Shown in pieces: positions 38,410 to 46,911 of a stretch of 61,383 bases of DNA. The notes below the pieces were generated by a model. It worked only from the letters and a program-made list of their open reading frames with translations, was not told where the DNA came from and did not search any database. Location of the stretch: the NCBI GenBank assembly GCA_016841185.1, contig JAENZQ010000021.1:1-61383 (forward strand), read 5' to 3'. The DNA comes from Anaerovorax odorimutans (GTDB taxonomy: Bacteria > Bacillota > Clostridia > Peptostreptococcales > JAAYPU01). How positions within the stretch are numbered: position 1 is the first letter of the stretch; each line of letters starts with the position of its first letter. The position numbers were made by a program, and so were the translations under genes.

Positions 38410-38841
38410 TCAGGCTTTTCTGTCTTTCATAAGAATTGTTATGGATTTTTCCATAAGCTCCCGAAGCCTTTCCTCTTTCTTAAGCAAATATAAATAACCC
38501 AATAAAGCTTCAAAAGCTGTTGCCATTTTATATTCCATTATTCCGACATTTTTCGGTATGGATGACATCTTATGATTCTTTCCTCTTCTGACAATCCCCA
38601 TTTCTTCTTCCGTCAGCATATCCTGAATTGATTTTAATGCTTTTGCCTGGCTTTCCGCCTTTACGAAATCCACGGAAAGCCTGTGAAGCTCATGGACTTT
38701 TGATATACCGGTTTTAACCACAATATTTCTTACAAATAGTTCATATATTCCATCTCCAAGATAAGCCAAAACAATCGGGTTGACATCTCTGGGATTAATG
38801 TCAGTATACTGTAATCTCAAAATATCTTCAATCTCTTTCAT
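38410..38841 (-). CDS. mrnC: Mini-ribonuclease III
   Basis: MrnC is a stand-alone RNase III catalytic domain that matures 23S rRNA in Firmicutes. The 143 residues contain NPIVLAYLGDGIYELFVRNI with the acidic active-site pair, and MATAFEALLGYLYLLKKEER with the second. No double-stranded-RNA-binding domain is present, as expected. It starts eight bases after cysS, as in B. subtilis. Confidence 0.94.
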   Translation of the reverse strand: MKEIEDILRLQYTDINPRDVNPIVLAYLGDGIYELFVRNIVVKTGISKVHELHRLSVDFVKAESQAKALKSIQDMLTEEEMGIVRRGKNHKMSSIPKNVGIMEYKMATAFEALLGYLYLLKKEERLRELMEKSITILMKDRKA

Positions 38842-38849
38842 TTTTTACC

Positions 38850-40256
38850 TCAATGTCCGCTTTTTATAATCCTTACTCCTTGTGATGTATCCTCAAGGGT
38901 AATACCTTTCGCTTTCAATTCATCACGAATCTCGTCCGCTCTTTTAAAATTCTTTTCCTTTCGGGCTTGCTGTCTTTCCTCTACCAGTATCAATACGGAT
39001 TCATCTACTTCCTGAATCTCTTCCTTCTGCAAAAGCCCCAGAACCCCGACAAGCTCCGTAAAAAGCCGATAGAGTTCCTGTACAAAAGCCTTTGATGATT
39101 TATCCGTAACGGAAGTGTTGATGTCTCTTACCAGTTCAAAAACAACACTGACGGCATCAGCAGTATTTAAATCATCCTCCATCGCCTCACAAAACCGCTC
39201 TTTATGCCTGAGAATTCCTTTGAGTTTTGCTGACTCTTCAGGAAGCAATTCAAAATCCTTAGCAGTATTAAGATAATGTTCCATATTGGTTTTTGCATTA
39301 TTCAGCCTTGCAAGTGAATTTTTAGCCTGCATTATCAATTCTCTGCTGAAATTGATAGGACTTCTGTAATGTCCGGATATCAGAAATAAGCGCACAACTT
39401 CCGGGTCATACTCTTTTAGAATATCCCTGACCATAAAAAAATTACCTTTTGATTTTGACATTTTTTCATTGTCAATATTAATAAATTCATTATGCATCCA
39501 ATAATTGGCCAATGGTTTTCCGGTTAGTGCCTCGCTTTGTGCAATTTCATTTTCATGATGAGGAAATATCAGATCCTGCCCTCCTGCATGTATGTCTATG
39601 GTTTCTCCTAAGAATTTGGTGGACATGACCGAACATTCAATATGCCATCCCGGCCTTCCTTTCCCCCATGGAGATTTCCAGGATATCTCATCATCAGATT
39701 TTTGAGCTTTCCATAATGCAAAATCCATAGGATTTCTTTTCCGCGTGTCCACTTCAATCCTTGCTCCCGAATCCAGCTCCTGCATATTCTGTCTGGAGAG
39801 TTTTCCATACTCACTGAATTTTGCAGTGTTATAATAGATATCTCCATCAACTTCATAAGCATATCCTTTTTCTATAAGTCTTTCAATGAAGCAAATAATA
39901 TCGGTCATATTTTCCGTCACCCTGGGATGCAGGGTCGCATGCTTCACATTTAGTGCCTCCGCATCCTTGAAATATTCCTCAATATATTTTTCACTGACTT
40001 CAGATGCTTGAATACCTTCTTCTTTTGCACGTTTTATAATTTTATCGTCCACATCCGTAAAATTCTGAACGTATTTCACATTATACCCTCGATACTCCAG
40101 GTATTTTCTCAGTGTATCGAAAACAACAAAGGGTCTTGCATTTCCAATGTGAAAATAATTGTAAACGGTCGGTCCGCAAACATACACTTTTATTTCCTTC
40201 TCATCTATCGGAACGAATTCTTCTTTTTTTCTGGTCAAAGTATTATATATTCTCAC
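38850..40256 (-). CDS. cysS: Cysteinyl-tRNA synthetase (GTG start)
   Basis: A class I synthetase charging tRNA-Cys. The 468 residues have the HIGH-type motif FHIGNARPF, the KMSKS motif in EKMSKSKGN, and zinc ligands in [17 protein letters not shown] and [12 protein letters not shown]. The start is a GTG at 40256 after GGAGGAG and overlaps the end of cysE by 14 bases. Both are controlled by the tRNA-Cys T-box upstream. Confidence 0.96.
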   Translation of the reverse strand: MRIYNTLTRKKEEFVPIDEKEIKVYVCGPTVYNYFHIGNARPFVVFDTLRKYLEYRGYNVKYVQNFTDVDDKIIKRAKEEGIQASEVSEKYIEEYFKDAEALNVKHATLHPRVTENMTDIICFIERLIEKGYAYEVDGDIYYNTAKFSEYGKLSRQNMQELDSGARIEVDTRKRNPMDFALWKAQKSDDEISWKSPWGKGRPGWHIECSVMSTKFLGETIDIHAGGQDLIFPHHENEIAQSEALTGKPLANYWMHNEFINIDNEKMSKSKGNFFMVRDILKEYDPEVVRLFLISGHYRSPINFSRELIMQAKNSLARLNNAKTNMEHYLNTAKDFELLPEESAKLKGILRHKERFCEAMEDDLNTADAVSVVFELVRDINTSVTDKSSKAFVQELYRLFTELVGVLGLLQKEEIQEVDESVLILVEERQQARKEKNFKRADEIRDELKAKGITLEDTSQGVRIIKSGH

Positions 40257-40911
40257 TTGATTTCTCCTCCTTTTCTGTCTTATTTAGTTTATTCTCCAAA
40301 AGAACGATGCGCCTTCTCAGGCATTCCAGCTCCTGCATAATCGGATCGGGAAGATGGATCTGGTCCAGATCCGCTTTTTCTATCCTTTCACCGCCTTTTT
40401 TTACAACACGGCCCGGAACACCCACAACCGTACAATTTGGCGGTACTGCATCCAGAACCACAGAACCAGCACCAATTTTGGAATTATCTCCAACCATAAA
40501 AGGTCCCAATACCTTGGCCCCGCTGCTGACTACCACATTATTGCCAATGGTAGGATGCCTTTTTCCGACATCCTTTCCGGTACCGCCAAGGGTTACTGCC
40601 TGATATATGGTTACATCGTCACCTATTTCCGTCGTCTCTCCTATTACAACAGCCATTCCATGATCGATAAAACATCCTTTTCCTATTTTTGCCCCCGGGT
40701 GTATTTCAATCCCTGTGATAAATCTGGAAAATTGGGAGATGAGCCTTGCAATTAATTTCAGCCCCATATTATAAAAAACATGAGCAATCCTATGTGAAAT
40801 CAAAGCATGAACGCCGGGATAACACAATAATACTTCTAATCTGTTTCTTGCCGCAGGATCTCTTTCCAGTGCAGCATTGATATCGCCTTTAATATCTTTT
40901 ACAAATGACAT
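40243..40911 (-). CDS. cysE: Serine O-acetyltransferase
   Basis: Makes O-acetylserine from serine and acetyl-CoA, the first step of cysteine synthesis. The 222 residues have the N-terminal helical domain ([20 protein letters not shown]) and hexapeptide-repeat left-handed helix ([40 protein letters not shown]). The ATG at 40911, nine bases after GAGGAGG, is the start; a TTG six codons upstream lies inside that site. It directly follows the T-box leader. Confidence 0.95.
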   Translation of the reverse strand: MSFVKDIKGDINAALERDPAARNRLEVLLCYPGVHALISHRIAHVFYNMGLKLIARLISQFSRFITGIEIHPGAKIGKGCFIDHGMAVVIGETTEIGDDVTIYQAVTLGGTGKDVGKRHPTIGNNVVVSSGAKVLGPFMVGDNSKIGAGSVVLDAVPPNCTVVGVPGRVVKKGGERIEKADLDQIHLPDPIMQELECLRRRIVLLENKLNKTEKEEKSSENI

Positions 40912-40931
40912 AGTAAAAGCCCTCCTCAATT

Positions 40932-41140
40932 AAAAAAACTTTCATCTCTATCAGAGACGAAAGTTCCGCGGTTCCACTCTGTTTAGGGTTGTACCCTCAA
41001 CTCAATGCCTTATCGCGGCAAACGGCTGCCTTACTTCATTTCAGGAAGCTGCTCATAGGTGCATTTCAGCAAATCTCCTCCTAAACCGCTCTCAGCAAAT
41101 GCGGTTCTCTCTGTCGGTGAATTCTCTGCTTACTTAATCC
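40932..41140 (-). ncRNA. T-box riboswitch for tRNA-Cys
   Basis: On the minus strand the T-box sequence AGAGTGGAACCGCGG (40980-40966) is followed by a 13-bp terminator hairpin (AACTTTCGTCTCT against AGAGATGAAAGTT) and a T run. In stem I the specifier region reads GAAATGCACC, giving TGC (41063-41061), a cysteine codon. The bulge TGGA would pair with a UCCA acceptor end, matching the U discriminator usual for tRNA-Cys. Uncharged tRNA-Cys should permit read-through into cysE-cysS, as in the B. subtilis gltX-cysES region. Confidence 0.95.
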
Positions 41141-41150
41141 TAATCATCAC

Positions 41151-41300
41151 ATTATTATGATTTAAGATTTATGATTTATGGTAGAAATTTAGCTGCAGCT
41201 AAATTTCTCACCACAATTGTTATCTATTATCTTTTATCTATTATCTTATTACTGCCCCTAACCTCTAATTTAATCCATACTCTATACTCTATAAATTAAA
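41151..41300. repeat. Heptad element G between gltX and the T-box
   Basis: ATTTAAG, ATTTATG, ATTTATG lead into a 26-bp perfect palindrome (41183-41208, centre AGCTGCAGCT), then TTATCTA, TTATCTT, TTATCTA, TTATCTT, then CCCCTAA, CCTCTAA, TTTAATC, CATACTC, TATACTC. On the other strand it matches element E almost unit for unit, apart from the palindrome core. It abuts the end of gltX. Confidence 0.75.
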
Positions 41301-42774
41301 TTAAATAATCTCTGACATACCGTATTCGGGACAGAATTTTTTCTTTCCCCAACACTTTAAGAGTCATACCCATATCCGGACCATGAACTTCTCCTGTAAG
41401 CACTACCCGGATAGGCATGTATAAATTTTTCCCTTTAAGTCCTGTTTCTTTTTGAATCTGTTTAAAAACCATTTTACCAAAATCCTGATCAATTGTCCCG
41501 GCATTTTTCACTTTTTCTTCAAATATATTCAATAAGTCCTGAATGTGTGTAAGTTTCAATACCTCTTCTGCCTCTTCATTTTCAGGCTCTATGCTATCGC
41601 TGAAAAAAATAGCCGCTTCATTTTTGATTTCTTCTAAATAAGACAATCTGTCTTTTAAAACAGATACCAGATCGCTAATCCAATTTATTTTCCCCATGGC
41701 TTCCTCTTCAGAAATATAGCCGGCTTCCACTAAATAAGGGGTAGCCAATTTAGCAAGAATGTCCGAATCATACGATTTAATAAAATGGCTGTTGACCCAG
41801 TTTAACTTATTAGTATCAAATACGCCCCCGCTTTTGGATACTCTTTCAAGAGAAAAACTCCGAATCAGATCTTCCATCTGAAATATTTCCTGCTCATTAT
41901 CCGGACTCCATCCAACCAATGCGAGATAGTTGATCAATCCTTCCGGAAGATATCCTTTGTTTTTAAAATCAGCAGCCGCTACATCTCCGTGCCGCTTGCT
42001 GAGTTTCTTTCTTTCAGTATTTAGAATGTTTGGGAGGTGAACAAATACAGGTGCCTCCCATCCGAAAGCTTCATAAAGATAAACGTGCTTCGGTGTAGAA
42101 ATCACCCATTCTTCACCTCTTATGACATGTGTAATCCCCATAAGATGGTCATCTACGACTACCGCAAAATGGTAAGTTGGAAATCCGTCTGTTTTTATGA
42201 GAACCTGATCATCCAGATCATCAGTATTGACAACAACGCGCCCTCTGACAACGTCCGTAAAAACAATATCTTTATTCCCGGGAAGTTTAAGCCGAACAAC
42301 ACAGGGCTCGCCTGCCTCAACTTTTTTTCTGGCATCTGCTAACGAAATATCTCTACAGTGGCCGTCATATTTAGGAGTTTCGCCATTATTCATTTGTTCT
42401 TCACGAACCTGCTCCAATCTTTCTTTTGAACAAAAACAATAATATGCATATCCCTCTTCTAAAAGTTGATCAATATGCTTTTTGTATATGTCCAGTCTTT
42501 CTGATTGTATATATGGCCCATATTCCCCCACCTGAGTTATTTTTCCATCCTGCATCATAACACCTTCGTTGTGGTCAATGCCGCACCATTTTAGTATATT
42601 CAGCATGTTTTCAACAGCGCCGCTTACAAGACGGCTCTGATCCGTATCTTCTATCCGAAGTATGTAACTTCCGTTATTTTTTTTTGCATATAAATAATTG
42701 TATAAGGCCGTCCTTAAACTGCCAATATGAACAAATCCCGTGGGACTTGGCGCAAATCTTACTCTAACACTCAT
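41296..42774 (-). CDS. gltX: Glutamyl-tRNA synthetase
   Basis: A class I synthetase charging tRNA-Glu (and probably tRNA-Gln for later amidation). The 492 residues have [20 protein letters not shown] with the HIGH-type motif and [15 protein letters not shown] with the KMSKS-type motif, plus the zinc-type segment [13 protein letters not shown]. It stands upstream of the T-box-cysE-cysS unit, as in B. subtilis. Its last residues overlap the edge of heptad element G. Confidence 0.96.
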   Translation of the reverse strand: MSVRVRFAPSPTGFVHIGSLRTALYNYLYAKKNNGSYILRIEDTDQSRLVSGAVENMLNILKWCGIDHNEGVMMQDGKITQVGEYGPYIQSERLDIYKKHIDQLLEEGYAYYCFCSKERLEQVREEQMNNGETPKYDGHCRDISLADARKKVEAGEPCVVRLKLPGNKDIVFTDVVRGRVVVNTDDLDDQVLIKTDGFPTYHFAVVVDDHLMGITHVIRGEEWVISTPKHVYLYEAFGWEAPVFVHLPNILNTERKKLSKRHGDVAAADFKNKGYLPEGLINYLALVGWSPDNEQEIFQMEDLIRSFSLERVSKSGGVFDTNKLNWVNSHFIKSYDSDILAKLATPYLVEAGYISEEEAMGKINWISDLVSVLKDRLSYLEEIKNEAAIFFSDSIEPENEEAEEVLKLTHIQDLLNIFEEKVKNAGTIDQDFGKMVFKQIQKETGLKGKNLYMPIRVVLTGEVHGPDMGMTLKVLGKEKILSRIRYVRDYLI

Positions 42775-42860
42775 AATACCTGATATCCTCCAAATTCTTT
42801 TTAACTTTATGTAGTATTATATAGCATACCCTTAAGGTTAGCAATTAAACAATTCAAATT

Positions 42861-42966
42861 AAGTGTAAGTGAAAATATAAGTGGAAGTGTAAGTGAAAGA
42901 AGATTTTGCCTTGAGGCAAAATCTTCTTTAAATCATAAATCTTAAACCTTAACCCTTAAATCTCAA
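42861..42966. repeat. Heptad element H upstream of gltX
   Basis: A 6-bp-period stretch (TAAGTG, TAAGTG, TAAGTG, GAAGTG, TAAGTG) precedes a perfect 12-bp hairpin GAAGATTTTGCC-TTGA-GGCAAAATCTTC (42899-42926), followed by 7-bp units AAATCAT, AAATCTT, AAACCTT, AACCCTT, AAATCTC reaching the stop of the peptidase gene. Confidence 0.7.
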
Positions 42967-44360
42967 TTGATGGTGTATTCCACATACTTCAGCGGGTCCT
43001 GAGGGACATCGTCGACTCTTACTTCAAAATGAAGATGCACACCCGTGGCATTGCCGGTATTACCCATTTTAGCAATGACCTGGCCTTTTTCGACCACATC
43101 GCCCTTGCTGACTAAAATTTCATTGCAGTGACCGTAATATGTTGTTCGGTTATTTCCATGTGAAATAATGACCAGTAATCCATAGTTGCCTTTCCATCCG
43201 GAAAAGGTTACAACACCACCATCGGCTGCCATAATAGGTGTTCCTTCTTTATTGGCAATGTCTATACCTGAATGCATTCTGCCCCATCTTCTTCCAAAAA
43301 CAGAAGTCAATGTCCCTCTTGAAGGATTATCCAAAGCCCCTGTCCCTAAGGATGAAGGAATTGCTTTGGTTCCCAATAACACGATTTGATTCAATGGTTC
43401 TTTGATGATAGTTGAATCTATGTTTTCCGTTGATACGATTTCTCCGTTTTCCCGTTTCACCTGTGTTTCGATTTCTTTTACGCCAAATATACCGTCTTTT
43501 TTAATCTGTTCTTCTCCCTCATAAAGGGCTTCTGTCTTTTCATATGTAGTTTTAAACATGATTTTTTCGCTGACGACAGCCTTTTCGGTGGTTACAACCG
43601 TAAGATAAGGCTTTGGTATAACCAGACTTATTTTCTCGCCAATCTGTAATTTATCGGGATCAGTGTCCGGATTGGCAGTCTCTAAATCTTCAAGAGAAAT
43701 TTTATATTTTTCTGCAATGGTCCACAGGCTCTCTCCCTTTTTGACCTGGTGTTCTTTCATCTCAGTAGTACCTGTCAGAACATACCTCAAAGCATCATCA
43801 TAATCAAATAATTCATTTGCATGTATATTCTTCTCATGTATTTCTACTGCTTCCTTGAAAGAAACATCCAGATACCGGCTGCCTTCCTTTAGATAATGCT
43901 TTTTAATATCCTTCAAAAGCTGACCGGCTTTTTCCTCACTGTTCAAAGCCACTATCTTATCGCCGTTAACCGTCATCACCCAGGATTTCAAATAGGAGTT
44001 TTCCGATTTGGAAAGTTCCTGAACAACCGCTTCTTCGTTTATGGGCGCTATTTCAGTTACCTTTGCTTTTGAAAATAAAATCATTTCTTCATTGACAGTA
44101 GCCTCTGTACCATACTTCCGGCTTAAGTCTTTTTCAACAGAGTCCACAATCTTATAAATCTCATTTTTACTTTGAACCTGTCCCATGCTTTTCCCATTGA
44201 TACTCACTGTAAATACTGACCGGGTGCTGTCTGCCAAAAGTGCCATCATAGCAGCAATAGATAAGCCAATGATAAGAAGGGATATCATCTGAAGCGGATT
44301 ATACTTGTACTTCAGCTTTCTTCCCATATATCTCCTGAATTTTCCGAATATATCATTCAT
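42963..44360 (-). CDS. Membrane-anchored LysM / G5 / M23 peptidase
   Basis: A probable cell-wall peptidoglycan endopeptidase of 465 residues. In order: a membrane anchor (about 26-43), an extracellular region, a LysM domain (about 202-248, HQVKKGESLWTIAEKYKISL), a G5-like segment (about 250-330) and a C-terminal M23 LytM domain with zinc-ligand motifs HSGIDI (near 361) and HLHFEVR (near 440). All key residues are present, so activity is plausible. It lies alone between the Fe-S gene and gltX; the target peptide bond cannot be read from the sequence. Confidence 0.9.
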   Translation of the reverse strand: MNDIFGKFRRYMGRKLKYKYNPLQMISLLIIGLSIAAMMALLADSTRSVFTVSINGKSMGQVQSKNEIYKIVDSVEKDLSRKYGTEATVNEEMILFSKAKVTEIAPINEEAVVQELSKSENSYLKSWVMTVNGDKIVALNSEEKAGQLLKDIKKHYLKEGSRYLDVSFKEAVEIHEKNIHANELFDYDDALRYVLTGTTEMKEHQVKKGESLWTIAEKYKISLEDLETANPDTDPDKLQIGEKISLVIPKPYLTVVTTEKAVVSEKIMFKTTYEKTEALYEGEEQIKKDGIFGVKEIETQVKRENGEIVSTENIDSTIIKEPLNQIVLLGTKAIPSSLGTGALDNPSRGTLTSVFGRRWGRMHSGIDIANKEGTPIMAADGGVVTFSGWKGNYGLLVIISHGNNRTTYYGHCNEILVSKGDVVEKGQVIAKMGNTGNATGVHLHFEVRVDDVPQDPLKYVEYTIN

Positions 44361-44444
44361 TTTTTTTACCTGCCTTTTAATCTTCCACCTAATTTATTTT
44401 ATTCTTCTTTTTGAGAAAATTTACAACATTTTCTATTCTATTAT

Positions 44445-44475
44445 TTTATACAGAATCTCAATGTATACTTGTCAA
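44445..44475 (-). promoter_or_regulatory. Candidate promoter for the M23 peptidase
   Basis: TTGACA (44475-44470) and TATAAA (44450-44445) on the minus strand, with a long 19-base spacer. An AGAAAAT/ATTTTCT inverted repeat lies just downstream (about 44414-44434) and could be an operator or leader hairpin. The spacer length lowers confidence. Confidence 0.45.
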
Positions 44476-44547
44476 TAATTTCCTTACTCATTATTATCAT
44501 ATCCTTAAAGGCAGGTCAATCAAATAAGCTGCATTCGACAAAGAAAG

Positions 44548-45402
44548 TTAAAATCTCTTGAAATTCGTCTTTCTTATGGGAATATTGAAGCCCATTGAAA
44601 GAGCCTTTGCGGGACATGCTTCTTTACAGGCACCACAGCGAATACATTCAGGACTGTTGGGATTTTCATAAGGAATAACATCCATTTTACAAGCGTTTAT
44701 ACAGTTCCCGCATTCTGTACATATCTTTCTGTCCACCTGGATACGATAATATGAAACCTTATTGAATAAAGCATAAACCGCACCTAAAGGACACATATAT
44801 TTGCAGAAAAACCGATATATCTTTGTTGATAATACAACAACAAACAATAATATTGCCAGCTTCCAATTAAACAAAGCACCTGCTGAAGCACGTAAAGATT
44901 CATTGGCATACAGCAAAGGAATGCCTGACTCCAATGTCCCTGCAGGACAGATGTATTTACAAAATGCAGGTTCTCCCACGCCCCAATCGTTGGAAATGAA
45001 AGCAGGAATAAAAAAAACAAAAATCAGCAGGAAAAGATACTTTGAATGTTTCAAAAAATCATACCGATGAGGCAGATGTATCTTTTTAAAAGGGATTTTA
45101 TAAATCCATTCCTGAAAAAGCCCGAAAGGACACAGCCATCCGCAGACAAAACGCCCTAAGAGTGTACCGACGATCAGAAAAAATCCCAGGAGGTAAAAGG
45201 AAATTAAATATTGCGCACTGTTTACCACTGCCTGAAAGGCACCTATAGGGCATGATCCCAGGGCACCGGGACATGAATAGCAATTAAATCCGGGCACACA
45301 AAAAAATTTGGATTTTCCTTTATAAATTGTTCCATTCAGGAAGCCTTTATAGTAGCTATTGGTCAGAACAGCCGTTACTATCTGTACAGTTTTTCTTAAC
45401 AT
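44548..45402 (-). CDS. 4Fe-4S polyferredoxin-type membrane protein (NapH/YccM-like)
   Basis: The 284 residues combine several membrane helices with repeated cysteine motifs: a CxxCPGALGSCPIG motif near residue 45, CGWLCPFGLFQEW, CKYICPAGTLESG and CKYMCPLGAVYAL, then two C-terminal 4Fe-4S clusters (CTECGNCINACKM and CIRCGACKEACPAKAL). This is the pattern of membrane electron-transfer proteins such as NapH/YccM. It overlaps or abuts the 45-residue CXXC gene upstream. The start may be ATG 45402 or TTG 45411. The redox partner is unknown. Confidence 0.88.
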   Translation of the reverse strand: MLRKTVQIVTAVLTNSYYKGFLNGTIYKGKSKFFCVPGFNCYSCPGALGSCPIGAFQAVVNSAQYLISFYLLGFFLIVGTLLGRFVCGWLCPFGLFQEWIYKIPFKKIHLPHRYDFLKHSKYLFLLIFVFFIPAFISNDWGVGEPAFCKYICPAGTLESGIPLLYANESLRASAGALFNWKLAILLFVVVLSTKIYRFFCKYMCPLGAVYALFNKVSYYRIQVDRKICTECGNCINACKMDVIPYENPNSPECIRCGACKEACPAKALSMGFNIPIRKTNFKRF

Positions 45403-45403
45403 A

Positions 45404-45541
45404 TCAACCAATCCCTATACATTCCAGACATATATTAATGGCTTTGGTCAGTACCGTAAAAGCCTCCTGTCTTTGTATTCCGGCTATAAGCAGTACCCCT
45501 CCGGTGAAAATCAAAAAAAATTGAAAAACTCTGTGTTTCAT
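45404..45541 (-). CDS. CD1871A-type CXXC microprotein
   Basis: A 45-codon gene starting MKHRVFQFFLIFTGGVLLIA and ending ICLECIGIG. It has one membrane helix and a C-terminal CLEC motif, matching the tiny CD1871A-family proteins that accompany 4Fe-4S membrane proteins in Clostridia. Its stop overlaps the start region of the Fe-S gene (TTGATATG), so the two are translationally coupled. A structural or redox role beside the Fe-S protein is inferred. Confidence 0.85.
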   Translation of the reverse strand: MKHRVFQFFLIFTGGVLLIAGIQRQEAFTVLTKAINICLECIGIG

Positions 45542-45599
45542 ATGACGCCTCTTTTCGAATAGAATATACCTCTATTTTATTATAAAAACCAAAATTTTT

Positions 45600-46691
45600 T
45601 TATACTTTTCGCCGGATTTTTCCAATCAGTAATAAAATCAGCGGAAAAATAAATCCAAAAAAAATATTAGCGGGGACTGCAAAGGCTGAAGAATATGTTT
45701 GCAGCTCGAATATATTTTTAGAAATATACAGGCTTAAAACGTATATAAAGAGTATAAAAATATTGATGAGTGGTTTTATATGAGATAAATTAAAAAGCCC
45801 CTTGACCATTTCCAGTATAATAAATGTAAATACCGAAATAATAATAAAATCTGATATGACCCACGACGTTACAAGAATTGATTCCAGTCTTTCGAAAATA
45901 CCAAAAGCTTTAACTTGCCTGACGGCAGCATAAAAAGATAAAGGCGTACGGCTGATGATGGATGCCCCCAGAGAACCGATTGAAGATATGATCAAAAATA
46001 ATGTTACCAACAGCAGAAATACCGATATCCCTAAACCTTTATCCATTACCTTATCTTTTTCCATAATCCTGTCACTGAAAATAAAGATAAAAAATATGTA
46101 AATCCACAATGCGGTGATACCCAGGCTTCCCTTCATTACAGGCAAAATATCCATATAACTTATTGGAGTGAGCTTATTTATTTCAATTTCGGGCATCAGG
46201 AATATGAATAACAGAAAAAAAACAAACGTTAGAAAAATAATGATGATCTCATTCATCCGGGCAATAATAACGATTCCTTTTCTGAGTATATAAGCCACCA
46301 TCACCAGCATAACAACCATGAATAACTGAATTTTAATACCGGGATAAGTGGAGGTCACCAATCTTTCCGCATAATATCTGACATACAAGGCAAGCAATAG
46401 GGTGATATAAACGATATAGATCATCAAAACAATTTTTCCTGCAAGCTTACCAAGAATTATATTCAACAGATCTGAAAAAGATGCGGTCTTATGCTTCATA
46501 TAAATGCTTTTTATCAGCCAGAGGAGGATCACAAGAACAGGAAACGAAGCCAAAGGGCAAAGCCATCCGGCGTGATTGGCTTCTATGGCAGTATAATTGG
46601 CAGCAAGCCTCACCGCCGGTGTATAGACCGCCGTCAGGAATAAAAACAATGCCTGTTTTAAAGATATTTTCTCTCTGTCCGGTGCTAACAT
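45600..46691 (-). CDS. Spore germination protein, GerB/GerKB family
   Basis: An integral membrane germinant-receptor B subunit of the spore inner membrane, with an amino-acid-transporter-like fold. The 363 residues start MLAPDREKISLKQALFLFLT and show about ten hydrophobic segments. I start at the ATG at 46691, eight bases after AGGGGG; the frame extends 32 codons upstream into the preceding gene. B subunits are thought to bind the germinant; which one cannot be told here. Confidence 0.9.
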   Translation of the reverse strand: MLAPDREKISLKQALFLFLTAVYTPAVRLAANYTAIEANHAGWLCPLASFPVLVILLWLIKSIYMKHKTASFSDLLNIILGKLAGKIVLMIYIVYITLLLALYVRYYAERLVTSTYPGIKIQLFMVVMLVMVAYILRKGIVIIARMNEIIIIFLTFVFFLLFIFLMPEIEINKLTPISYMDILPVMKGSLGITALWIYIFFIFIFSDRIMEKDKVMDKGLGISVFLLLVTLFLIISSIGSLGASIISRTPLSFYAAVRQVKAFGIFERLESILVTSWVISDFIIISVFTFIILEMVKGLFNLSHIKPLINIFILFIYVLSLYISKNIFELQTYSSAFAVPANIFFGFIFPLILLLIGKIRRKV

Positions 46692-46707
46692 ATAATAATC
46701 CCCCTTT

Positions 46708-46911
46708 TTAATACTTAATTCCAATAAACTTGAGGATGATATTTGAAAGACTGTGCCGGTAAGGGTCAGAAAAATAGAAATAACCAAATGCCAATGTCAT
46801 AACTGCCATGAAAAAATATACCGCCATCTCTTTTTTCTGCTGTTTTCCCTTCATGTAAAGCAGTTCAAATATACTGATTAACAATGCCGTACATGTAAAA
46901 ACCAAAATCAC
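46708..46911 (-). CDS. Small two-helix protein in the ger operon (D-type subunit)
   Basis: A 67-residue protein with two hydrophobic segments (MILVFTCTALLISIFELLYM and MAVYFFMAVMTLAFGYFYF). It starts at a GTG overlapping the gerC stop (GTGA). Small two-helix 'D' proteins of this size lie in or beside gerA-type operons in Bacillus, where they modulate germination; position and topology fit, sequence homology is not demonstrable by eye. Confidence 0.75.
   Translation of the reverse strand: MILVFTCTALLISIFELLYMKGKQQKKEMAVYFFMAVMTLAFGYFYFSDPYRHSLSNIILKFIGIKY

Noticed and set aside
42899-42926. Intrinsic terminator of the M23 peptidase gene
   Set aside because: The hairpin is strong, but no T run follows in the direction of transcription and it shares its layout with the other heptad elements.
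44534-44540. Spo0A box (TGTCGAA on the minus strand) downstream of the Fe-S gene
   Set aside because: A single 7-base match in 61 kb is expected by chance; there is no tandem partner as at sigH.
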